Source of the DNA: Cymbomonas tetramitiformis
Taxonomy: Eukaryota > Chlorophyta > Pyramimonadophyceae > Pyramimonadales > Pyramimonadaceae
Direction of reading: 5' to 3'
Length of the DNA stretch: 64,000 nt
NCBI GenBank assembly: GCA_001247695.2
Contig: LGRX02028782.1
Span: forward strand, 38,258 to 102,257
The position numbers and the translations under genes are program-made. The notes beneath the pieces are model-generated. The model had not been told where the DNA came from and made no database searches. It saw nothing but the letters and a program-made list of their open reading frames with translations. Position 1 is the stretch's first letter. The number at the start of each line of letters is the position of its first letter. This document shows, piece by piece, positions 51,248 to 59,922 of this stretch.

Positions 51248-52406
51248 GAATTTTTTTATCCAACCCGAACTTCACAAATATCGGGTAGGTGGTGTTCTCC
51301 GGCAATACCACGTCCAACTCGTCCAGGTAGATGTGGGCGGATAAACGCGGCACCCCGCCGCACTTGTACTCCACCGCCCCATGCACCAACCTCCCATCGA
51401 AGAAGACCACCGACTTCTCCGTGAGGTGTAAGGTGACGGACTCCGCCTTCGACATGTCTTCGTCGTTCTCCACCACATGGCTTCCAGGATATACCCGGAA
51501 TTGGTAATCGTTCGTCAAGACGAGGAGCACACCGTACGCCCCCAGGTCGTAGTGGCTGGACTGCCTTTCAGCCCCGCCGATCGTCGTCAGGGCTGTGCGG
51601 CCCATTGACCCCTTTCGCACCTTCAAGCCCTTGCGCCGCAAGGACCGCTGCGTCAATTCGATGACGCTCTCACCAAGACGTACCATCCTCTTCTCCAACG
51701 CGGAGTCCTCCACGAGGTCGTTGATGAAACGCTTCGGGTCCAGTTTGGTCTTGACAGTGTCCGGATGACTCCCTGGTACCGATATCAGTTCCTTGAAGTT
51801 TCGCTGAGTATGCTCCAAGTTGATGGAGTCTTGAAATTCTGTTTCGAGGTCCGTTGCCGAGACAGGATCCTCCAGGTGGCCGACGACGTACCCATCCTCC
51901 TTCATCCTGCGTTCCCAGTCAACAGGCAGTAGCATGCCTGCAGGGGCCGCGGGGAATGGCATCCGGCTTACCTGAGGAACCCCCTTCGCCGCTGCTGCTG
52001 GTGTTGCTGCTGCACATGCTGAGGCCGATGCTGATGCTGCTGCGGCTCCTGCACCTGCTGGTGGTGGTGCTGCTGCTGCTGCTGTGGCTGCTGCTGCTGC
52101 TGCTGCTGCGGCGGCGGCGGCATTTCCAGGGGCTGGGTCTGGACTTGCTGTTGGGCTTGCTGGAGGTGTTGCAGGGGTTGATGAGCTCCGGGCAAGGGCT
52201 GCAACATGCCCTGCAGAGGCTGCTGCCGGGTCTGATGCAGCGTCTGCAGGGACTACTTGAGCGTCTGCAGGGGCTGCTGCTGCTGGAGCTGCACGCGTAC
52301 ACGAGTAACTACTGAGCGGTTCAGTGAACAAGCGCACGTCGCAGACTGCCACGATAAGACAGCTTCCTATTTTCGAAAAAGTTTTTATGTTCTGCAAAGT
52401 TATCAC
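51126..52406 (-). CDS. 2-oxoglutarate/Fe(II)-dependent oxygenase-like protein
   Basis: After an Ala/Pro-rich low-complexity N-terminus, the part from MLLPVDWERRMKEDGY onward reads as a double-stranded beta-helix oxygenase. Iron ligands HYD at 51554-51546 and a distal His in LVHGAVEY at 51383-51381 (55 residues on); the 2-oxoglutarate-binding Arg in VPRLSAHIY is twelve residues after it. The VYPGSH segment between them fits the phytanoyl/AlkB/TET superfamily; I cannot choose a subfamily. It is in the same phase as the upstream methyltransferase-like domain and leaves phase at an A7 run near 51254. Substrate unknown; oxidation of methylated bases is attractive given the neighbours, but unproven. 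Confidence 0.6.
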   Translation of the reverse strand: MITLQNIKTFSKIGSCLIVAVCDVRLFTEPLSSYSCTRAAPAAAAPADAQVVPADAASDPAAASAGHVAALARSSSTPATPPASPTASPDPAPGNAAAAAAAAAAAATAAAAAPPPAGAGAAAASASASACAAATPAAAAKGVPQVSRMPFPAAPAGMLLPVDWERRMKEDGYVVGHLEDPVSATDLETEFQDSINLEHTQRNFKELISVPGSHPDTVKTKLDPKRFINDLVEDSALEKRMVRLGESVIELTQRSLRRKGLKVRKGSMGRTALTTIGGAERQSSHYDLGAYGVLLVLTNDYQFRVYPGSHVVENDEDMSKAESVTLHLTEKSVVFFDGRLVHGAVEYKCGGVPRLSAHIYLDELDVVLPENTTYPIFVKFGLDKKIRGVDSSQLLPGAPPAVQHQDPVGGGEAGAPVTEQLRGVWL

Positions 52407-52490
52407 CTCGATACAAGCCCGAAATTCCTAACATCCCCCCTCTGTAGCTTTCAGCAATGACGGCACAGATTTGACCAATGAGGGCTGCAG

Positions 52491-53027
52491 TCATGTCACA
52501 TCCTCGGAGGTGATGTCATCCGGCGCGAACTTGCCCATACTGAAGGTGAACATTCCCACTCCACTCAGCTCCCCAGTCCGTAGCATCCTGGCGCGCAGCA
52601 AAGGGTTCTTGAAGACCAAGACCCACATACATCGTCGTCCAATAGGTCCATGCTCCAGATGCCCCAGCACGTGAAGTCTCCCAGCATGGCACAGCTCTCG
52701 GAAGTAGCGTGCCCGGCTCTCCGTCATGTCGGTCATGTAGTGCGATGGCACATGCACACAAGCCACCACACGGCTTGCAGCAACTACAAGTGGTAGTGCA
52801 ATGTCCAACACTGCAAACCAGGGTGACGTAACAACGGCGTCACACACCCCGTATTTCTCCTTCCACCTTCGATAATTACCTGGCTGCAAAGCATTCATGG
52901 CCTCCGGCCACTTCAGCTGCGGGTTCCAGTCATTGTTCATGACGTTCAGGTGATCTCAGTTGCCTGTCAACACACTGCCAATCACTCCAGTGCCAGCCCA
53001 AGGGCCCCACACCCGAGTCACCCGACT
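52491..53027 (-). pseudogene. Second methyltransferase-like domain (N4C/N6A type)
   Basis: A SAM-binding-like motif WGPWAGTGVIGSVL (usual form DPFAGTG) is followed by NND and then VVTSPWF, close to the (S/N/D)PP(Y/F/W) catalytic motif of N4-cytosine and N6-adenine methyltransferases but lacking one Pro. The rest (ACVHVPSHY, GPIGRRCMWVLVF) looks like an intact fold. The frame is broken by TGA at 52956-52958 between the two motifs, TAA at 53028-53030 upstream, and ends with TGA at 52491. Immediately upstream in the same phase is 53294-53031, helical and unrecognised. Possible alternatives are an RNA or protein methyltransferase. Confidence 0.5.
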
Positions 53028-53309
53028 TTAGTTGACCTCTTTGGCAAGCCGGTCTACCTCCTTCGGCACAGTCATCACTAGCTCCAAGCCCCAGTGTAGC
53101 ATGCTGGCGTTCTTGACTTGCACCCTCGTCATCTTCGCCACGTCTCCCCTCTTCTCAACCTCGTCCTGCTGCATCGCTGGCACCAAGTCTGCTCCCTTCA
53201 GCATCCTTGCCTTGACCTGCTGTTCAGCGCATTTCCTGCTCAGAATGGTCATGTGGCCTTCGTGCCATTGCCCCGGCATCAGCCTTTGCACCATCTCCGT
53301 GAGTACCTC

Positions 53310-53734
53310 CTAGTCACCCCAATCAATGCGGTCAGGCCAGTCACCCATGCTGCCTTCACTCCTGCCAATCTCTTCCTTTGACAAGGCTTGCCACGGCTCG
53401 GCAGCCCCTCCACGCAGCGCGCGCTTCGGCCCCACGTCGAACTCGAGCAGCCTCATTCCTTTCCCCAGCGCCTCCTTAAGCTTACCTTCAGCCTGAAGCA
53501 GCTTCTCCGAAAGCTCCGACTTGACCTCCACGAAAGAGGCAGTCACCTCCTGTGGCAAGCAGCTCGGGCATTGCCAGTCCCCTTCTGGCACGCTGTCCAG
53601 TGCAGGCTCCAAACACCACGTGTGGTAGCCCTTGTTGCACGTGTCACACAGCAACATGAACGCCTCCCCGTCCATCCTCTTACAGTACTCACATGCCAGA
53701 TGCTTGCTGGGCCTGGACCTGGTCAAGTCGTACT
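53310..53734 (-). CDS. PHD zinc finger domain fused behind integrase
   Basis: A complete Cys4-His-Cys3 PHD finger: CEYC, then CDTC, HTWC and CPSC, with the usual hydrophobic LLC before the third cysteine and GDW before the last pair. PHD fingers read histone H3 tails, so this could steer integration, the role played by chromodomains in chromoviruses. A coiled-coil-like Glu/Lys/Leu helix follows. If the MITE and one target copy are removed, the finger follows the integrase C-terminus in frame (279 bp is a multiple of three). It ends at TAG 53310-53312; the phase goes on into the next domain. Confidence 0.85.
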
Positions 53735-54005
53735 CAGGGAAGATATCTTACCGCAATTGGCCGGCCGCAGGCCGAACGGGAAGGCTGCTGGCCGAGGTGC
53801 GGCCGATGTTCCGCATTGGCTGCGGCCGAACTGAGTGGGCGAAAAATCTACAAAATTTCATGAAAATTTCACGATTTTTGATAATTATCATACTTAAAAT
53901 TAAAATTTCGCGCTTGCGGCGGGCGTCTGGCCGGTCTGGCCGAAACCTGGCCGATGGACAAAATCCGTGTTGGCCGAACGACATTTCAAGAAGATATCTT
54001 CCCTG
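53735..54005. mobile_element. hAT-type MITE, copy 2 (271 bp)
   Basis: Perfect 15-bp terminal inverted repeats: CAGGGAAGATATCTT at 53735-53749 and its reverse complement at 53991-54005. An 8-bp target duplication GTCGTACT lies at 53727-53734 and 54006-54013. The core shares AAAATTAAAATTT and CGGCGGGC words with the copy at 7152-7429, and both are GGCC-rich near the ends. It has no coding capacity and splits integrase from PHD finger. Confidence 0.95.
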
Positions 54006-55058
54006 GTCGTACTCGTCCTTGACCTGCAGATGGCATGGTGCAATGTTCTGCACCGTGCTCTTCTCCCTCGTCCGAGCACTGTCCTCCAGGACCACCACTC
54101 CGTCTCGTTGTATCTTCACCAACTTCAGGATGGCGGGCTTGGTGGCCACCTCTATGCCCGTGCGTGGCCTCTGGCGGATGTACACGAAGTCTCCCACCTG
54201 AAAGTTGTGCGGCTTGGGCACCTGCCCTCCACCTCTCCTTCCTTCATATAGCAACGTGTCTCGATGCTGAGCAACCTCCAAGTTGCAACCCGCCGTCACC
54301 ATGAGCTCCTTCACCACCTTGGCCCTGTGCACCAGGTCACGGACCCTCGTGTCGTACTCATTCTTCACCTCCTTGACGTCGAAGTCCAGAGGAGGTCGGC
54401 TCCTCAAGGCTGGCGGCACCGTGGCCTCCTGTGCGAAAAGAAGCGTGAAGGGTGCCACCTTGAGTGACTCCTGCACAGCGGCGTTGTAGCTCAGCACCAG
54501 TGACCACAGCAGCTCGTCCCACGCAACGCCCAAGCCCTGGTCGAGCGCTATCTTCTTGAGGCAGTACTTGATTGTTCTGACCACCCTCTCCGTCAGCCCA
54601 TTGCCTTCTGGTGAGTTGGGAGAAGTCACCCTGCGGTCTATGAGACAGGCTCGACACAACTCCTTGAATTCCCCTTCAAACTCCGTACCTCCATCCACCA
54701 GGCACTCTGCCGGTGCTCCGAAGACCGACAACACGTGATTCCGGAACGCGTTGGCAATGGTCACGGCTTCCTTGTTGGGTATAGGAACACAGATGATGAA
54801 GCGGGTGTAGTGCTCCGTCATGATGAGCACCCTGGTGTTCCCGGACTTTGTAGGATCCCGTGTCGGCCGCGCCAAGCCCAGTGACCATCGGTACATGAAG
54901 GACTTGATCTCCAGAGGGGTCAGCACTGCGGCCTCCCTTGCGTAGTGGGTCTTCACTCTCGAGCACGTCTTGCACTGCGTGACTACCGCCACCACGTCTT
55001 TCTTCATGTTCACCCACCAATTGCGCTGCCACAAGAGGTTCAAGGTCCGCCGAATTCC
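54006..55058 (-). pseudogene. Retroviral-type integrase of the methyltransferase element
   Basis: The zinc-binding region is HDRTGH (before the TAG at 55059) then CKTC. In the core, the first catalytic Asp appears replaced by Gly (YRWSLGLARP where W-x-x-D is expected). The second is present in VDGGTEF, and the Glu in NGLTERVVRT. The C-terminal part has the FQVGDFVYIRQR block common to gypsy integrases. It is cut from its C-terminal PHD region by the MITE and from the upstream part by a stop. The substitution and stop make it inactive in this copy. Confidence 0.8.
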
Positions 55059-56534
55059 CTAATGCCCCGTCCTGTCATGGTAGGTGCGGACCAACTCCAA
55101 GCGGTCAGCGGGTTTGGGAACCCTCAGCTTCTTGCCGGCGTATGTGATTAAGTATATCTCGTCCGTGGCCTCGTCCCACCGGTGACGCGCAGCCCGTTTC
55201 TTGATTCGGTTGGCCATCTCCGCTGGCGGCTCGACAGTGCCCCGGGATTTGAGCCACCTAAGGCACCATTCACCATCATGAATGTCCTCGAAGTCCTCGC
55301 GCTGCTCCTGCTGCTGCGCAACACTGGCAATCAGCTCCACGAGGCGAGTGGTGTCCTTCAGCGCCGGGAGTCTCGTGGGCTTCTCCTGAACTGGCGGCCT
55401 CCAAGTAGGCACCTCTGTCACCGAAGGTTCCGTCTGCGTCGTCGGCGCCGCCTTCCTGAACCCCGTAGCACTGCGACCTCTGTACTGTGCCGCGCTGAAC
55501 GGTTGCATCTCCCACCGTTTCTTCCTCTGCTGGAACTTCGCCCCCAGCCCGTGAGTGCCCTTGTGCGCCCGCTTGTGCATCTCCTGCAGCTTGGCGTCCA
55601 CATGCTCTCTCCCAACTTGCAACTCCGATTTGGCGACATGCTGAGTGTACTGGTTGGATCCTGAGACCCACTCTGCTGCACTAGCCTGTTCCGGCTGTCG
55701 TGCTGTCCCCCCAGCACTGACCCAATCTCCCTCCTCGGGCTCCCAAGCTGGTGAGTCACATGTCTCCTCGGCTTGGTGCTGCTCCTTGCTGTAGGGCAAG
55801 CCCAATCTGCTGGCTTCTGCGGCTGCGTACATTAACTCCACTGCTCGGCGATCCATCGCCAAGCCCAGAACCCTCGCCAGCTTCCCATCGTCCAGCCTGT
55901 CAGCTGAGCGCAACTCTGTGACAGAGTAGCCCATGGCGTGCGCTTTCTCATCGAGGTTCGGCTCCCGGCACTTGGGCAGCTCCTTGCTCTCCACACTCCT
56001 GACCAATGACCCCATGCGAGGCTCACGGAAAGCGAAGGAGTTCTGTGTGGCCATGATTGTCGGGAGAGCGCGCATTGGTTCCCCCTTGACGTTCGCGACA
56101 TGATACGGCGCCTCGTCAGTGGTGACCACCTCCCTGGGCTGCCACCCATCCTCCAGGATGTCGGTCACGTAGCGCTGTGGCCTCTCCACACGTGCCATCA
56201 CTGAGTTAAACTGGTTGTTCTGGAACAGGTTGCTCCAGAAAGCTCGGAGCCGATGTGCGTACGAACCAGCCTGCGCGGCGTCGAATGACACTGGCTGCCC
56301 CACGAACTCCATGATGCGAGGAAAGACTTCCTCCCTCATCCTCGTCCCTGGTCCATGTGCCAGAAGTGAGACGTTCTCCAGTATATACCCTGGAGGCCTC
56401 TGTGGCTGCAGCTGCTGCAGCGCCGACAATGCCCTCACGGCATGGTAGAACAGGCGGCTGTGCCTGCCATCCAGGCCAGCCTGATTTCCTGCCGGAGACA
56501 AGTCTTGGCAGAAAATCCACAAACCATGATCCAC
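55059..56534 (-). pseudogene. C-terminal half of DNMT domain plus linker to integrase
   Basis: Continues the cytosine methyltransferase in the phase one base off from the upstream frame. Visible: CQDLSPAG (end of motif IV), YILENVS (motif VI), QAGSYAHRLRAFWSNLF (motif VIII, DNMT3/DRM-like), a target-recognition stretch with LPTIMATQNS, EKAHAMGY and VLGLAMDRRAVELM (motif X-like). A hydrophilic linker and the first part of the integrase zinc finger follow, ending at TAG 55059-55061. The indel lies in GAAAATCC at 56511-56518, exactly at the Pro of the PCQ motif. Confidence 0.85.
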
Positions 56535-59500
56535 CTCTCTCCAGCAAGCGCCCCAGCGTCAACGAAGTGCTGTGCCGTAATCTGCTCCAGGTCAGCTGGT
56601 AGTTGCTCCAGCTTGGTGGCAGATGTGGGGAAAAGCTCCGGGTAGCGCCTGCTGAGTGCAAAGCAACGAGCCCTAGCCACCGCCCGTGCCGCAGGTGAGA
56701 TGTCCTGGTACAAGTACTGGTTCACCTTGACACCATTGCGCAAAAGCATTTCCAGCCCTGCACACAACCCACCACATGGTTCGTAGCAGGTGACTCCTTC
56801 CTTCCTGGCTTCGCGAAAGAATGACTTGGCCACCACCCTGGTGTCAATCTTCTTGGGCTTCTTCAGCACGCCATCCTCCATCACCTCCTCATAGTACAGC
56901 GCTGGAGAGCCCTCTCCCTGCATTCCCGTTGCGGGTTGCACCTGACTGAGTGCTTTCCAAGCCGCGTACTGCAGCCTACCAGTGTCACCGTACGAGTCCG
57001 GGAGGTCAGTGTCGAACAAGGTCCCCACATTGCACTCCAGCTCTTCTCGGTGGTGTACGTCGAACAGCCGATGCACAGGCCCCGTGCCCAACTGCTCACG
57101 TGCTTGTAGCAGGCAGTAATTCGCAATCTGCAGTTCAGGGTCCACCTCATCACCGATGGGTGGGTCTTCAGTCAGCAGCTTGCACCAGGAGTCGCAAAAG
57201 CCCCTCTCGCAGTGCTCGAGGTAGCTGGCCTCTATGGGTTCTCCATGGGAGCGCTCCAACCTGGCGCCTGTCTCGTCAGTGGTTGACGGCAGCTGGTACC
57301 GCGACGGCACCTCAGCGTTCTCGTTCTGGGGCCCAGGTCGATACCGGACCGTGAAGTCGAACTCCTGAAGGCTGATGGCACATCTGAGGTGCTGGCCCTG
57401 AAGGTCCGTCCTCTCCATGAGTGTGGTGAGTGGCGAGTGATCTGTCACCAGCGTGAAGTGCACCCCGTGCAAGTACTGCCTCATTGTGCGCACCGCCCAC
57501 ACCACTGCCAGCATATCACCTTGGTAGCTGGCGTACTGCCTCTCAGTCTTCCCCAAGGATCGGCTGATGGCAACACAGATGTGCTCAACACCGTCTTCGT
57601 CCTTCTGCCCGAGCACCGCACCGATTCCGTACTTGCTCCAATCAGTGTACAGGATGATGGGCTTGTCGTAGTCTATGGGCCTCAGGCATCTCCCCGAACA
57701 GAGAGCATCTTTCAGCTTCTGCAGCGACTCATCCTGCTCAGGACCCCAAGCTGCCTTGATGTCCGTGACCTCCTTCCTCAGCAGGTCATTGAGAGGCCTA
57801 GCCAGCTCCGAGTAGTTAGGGCCTCCAATCTCCCCAACCAAGCCTTTGTAGTAGTTCATGAGCCCAAGAATAGAGCGCAGACCCGTCTTGTCATCCGGCT
57901 TCGGCAGCTCCTGGATCGCCTTGGACTTCGCCTCCTGGGCCCCGATGGTGTTGTGACCGATTCTGTACCCGAGGAAGTCTACGGTGCTTGCGCCAAAGGT
58001 AGACTTCCCTGAATGCAGCCTGATCCCCGCGTCCCCAAGTGTACGGAGCACCTTCTCGACGTCCTTGATGTGCTGTGCGGCGGTGTCTGAGTACACCACC
58101 ACATCATCAACATAGCACACAGTGCAATATTGAAGCATCCTGAGCTCGTAGTCCATGATCCTGACGAACGCTGCCGTAGCCCCCGCTGCCCCGAATGGCA
58201 TGGAGGTGTACCGATATAGCCGATTGCCCCACCAGAAGGCTGTCTTGTCCCGGTCCTCGTCGGTGGTCATGGGGATCTGGTGGAAGGCCTTGGTGGCGTC
58301 AAGAGTGGTTTTGAACTTGGCCTTGGCTGCCTTCTGGTACAGCTCCTCCGGCCGGTGCGGAACCGTCTTGTCTTTGAGAGACAGACGGTTGCACCGTCGG
58401 AGGTCCACGCAGAAGCGCGTGGATGTCCACAAACCGGTCTCGTGGTCCTTCTTGCCCGCCACCACAACGTTGCTGGCGTGCTTGCAGTGTATCGAAGCGG
58501 GCTCAATGAAACCGTACTCCAACAACTCCCTGCAGTGAATGTTGATGATCTCCGTCTCCCCCGGGCTGTACTTCCTGGGCCTCTCGTAAGCGACCTTGCT
58601 CTCGTCCTCGAAAGGGATGGAGAAGGTGCCGTGCTCCGCTTTGCCATGGTAGCCCTTGAGATCCTGGGGCTTGTTGGCGAAGCAGTAGCTGCACCTCCGG
58701 ATGACGTCGCGCATCTGGTCCCAGTTCTCGTCGGTGAAGTCCGGGTGTCCACCAAACGTGGCGTTCAACTCGGTGTCTAGCCATGCAGCTTCGTCCTTGG
58801 TCACAGAAGTCTTCCCCCCAGGCTGTAGCTCCTCGATCACCGTGTACGGCAGCACCTCCTGCTCAGCCATTGAGCATTCCCAACCGGTGTCCCACTGTGC
58901 GGAAGACCGATGCACGTCCCAAGTCACCGCGTGAGACTGCTGCTGCGAATGTGCCCTGCCAAGTCCACCACCGCCGGGTGCGCCCTGGAACATGCACGCC
59001 ATGGCCACCCACAGGATGCCAAGCAACAATGCGAAAAACCGAAAAAATCGTGTTAGTCCGCTTCTTGGGGCTGGTGGATGAGCCGCTGTTATGCACGTCA
59101 ACAACCTCCACCCCCCGTGCAGTAAGCGGAGCTTTCCACCAGCTGCAAAGAACACCACCATGATGGTCGTCATGATGACGTACAACGTCTGTGCGGCCCG
59201 ATAATGCCTGACCAAGTTCCCCACCTGCTGTAGCCGCTGGGCGAACCTCGGCCTGTGCATGTACTTCGGTGTTGCACTTAGCTCTGCTCGACCTCGTGCC
59301 ACCACGTTATGAAGTGTACTGACGGTCCGATTGAAGAAGCTCACCTCTTCTTCCCGTGTTGATGTCACACCAGGCTCCGCAGCGTTGCCTGTGGTGTGGC
59401 CATTGGTGGCTTCGCCCACCCATAACAGCTTGCAGTAGATGGCAGCTGTCCTCAAATACCGAACTTCCGAAGATAACGCGACCAACAGTGAAAAGGTTGC

Positions 59501-59872
59501 GCTGTAAGGTTGCCACCAGCACCCGATCAGTGCCAATATTACCCGTAGAATGAAGGCGCTCGTGGTGCCCTGCATGGCGTGGTGACCACCCATCACCCTC
59601 CAAGCAGCGCACAGGGTTAGCATGATGCCATCCGCCATTGCCCGTGTGCGTGATCGTGATGTCTGGGCACCAGTGCTGTGCCACACTATTCTCGTCACCG
59701 TTCTCTGGCACTCACACAGGAGCCACCTGTACGTGAGTGCTGTTAGGCACCATAGAGAGTGCCCGATTAGCTCTCCTAAGGCCCATGCTGGCAACAGCAT
59801 GTGGCGCCCCAGGGATGGTGAGGTGATTACCACCAGTGCTGCCAGCAGCAGTGTCACCACGTACCCCCACAC
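56435..59872 (-). CDS. Polyprotein: membrane region, RT, RNase H, N-terminal half of C5 DNMT
   Basis: 1,145 residues. Residues 1-290 contain about five hydrophobic segments long enough to span a membrane (for example VVTLLLAALVVITS, FILRVILALIGCWW, LYVIMTTIMVVFFAAGG, FALLLGILWVAMACMF). The gypsy-type RT follows, with FCVDLRRCNRLS and YVDD near residue 587 (about 58110). RNase H has ILYTDWSKYGIGAVLG and TLVTDHSPL. From residue about 1020 comes DNMT motif I (CYEPCGGLCAGLE) and YQDISPAA, up to VCGF where the frame breaks. An RNase H-DNMT-integrase order means the methyltransferase is built into the polyprotein, not carried behind it. The first 290 residues match no family I know. Confidence 0.85.
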   Translation of the reverse strand: MWGYVVTLLLAALVVITSPSLGRHMLLPAWALGELIGHSLWCLTALTYRWLLCECQRTVTRIVWHSTGAQTSRSRTRAMADGIMLTLCAAWRVMGGHHAMQGTTSAFILRVILALIGCWWQPYSATFSLLVALSSEVRYLRTAAIYCKLLWVGEATNGHTTGNAAEPGVTSTREEEVSFFNRTVSTLHNVVARGRAELSATPKYMHRPRFAQRLQQVGNLVRHYRAAQTLYVIMTTIMVVFFAAGGKLRLLHGGWRLLTCITAAHPPAPRSGLTRFFRFFALLLGILWVAMACMFQGAPGGGGLGRAHSQQQSHAVTWDVHRSSAQWDTGWECSMAEQEVLPYTVIEELQPGGKTSVTKDEAAWLDTELNATFGGHPDFTDENWDQMRDVIRRCSYCFANKPQDLKGYHGKAEHGTFSIPFEDESKVAYERPRKYSPGETEIINIHCRELLEYGFIEPASIHCKHASNVVVAGKKDHETGLWTSTRFCVDLRRCNRLSLKDKTVPHRPEELYQKAAKAKFKTTLDATKAFHQIPMTTDEDRDKTAFWWGNRLYRYTSMPFGAAGATAAFVRIMDYELRMLQYCTVCYVDDVVVYSDTAAQHIKDVEKVLRTLGDAGIRLHSGKSTFGASTVDFLGYRIGHNTIGAQEAKSKAIQELPKPDDKTGLRSILGLMNYYKGLVGEIGGPNYSELARPLNDLLRKEVTDIKAAWGPEQDESLQKLKDALCSGRCLRPIDYDKPIILYTDWSKYGIGAVLGQKDEDGVEHICVAISRSLGKTERQYASYQGDMLAVVWAVRTMRQYLHGVHFTLVTDHSPLTTLMERTDLQGQHLRCAISLQEFDFTVRYRPGPQNENAEVPSRYQLPSTTDETGARLERSHGEPIEASYLEHCERGFCDSWCKLLTEDPPIGDEVDPELQIANYCLLQAREQLGTGPVHRLFDVHHREELECNVGTLFDTDLPDSYGDTGRLQYAAWKALSQVQPATGMQGEGSPALYYEEVMEDGVLKKPKKIDTRVVAKSFFREARKEGVTCYEPCGGLCAGLEMLLRNGVKVNQYLYQDISPAARAVARARCFALSRRYPELFPTSATKLEQLPADLEQITAQHFVDAGALAGERWIMVCGFSAKTCLRQEIRLAWMAGTAACSTMP

Positions 59873-59922
59873 CAGCTGTCTATGCCGAACAACCGGCTTA
59901 CCTGGTTCCAGGCCAGGGCAGC

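Noticed and set aside
56505..56520. Programmed -1 frameshift at GGATTTT in the DNMT
   Set aside because: The heptamer is not in the zero-frame phase a -1 slip needs, and a single-base deletion explains the data better.
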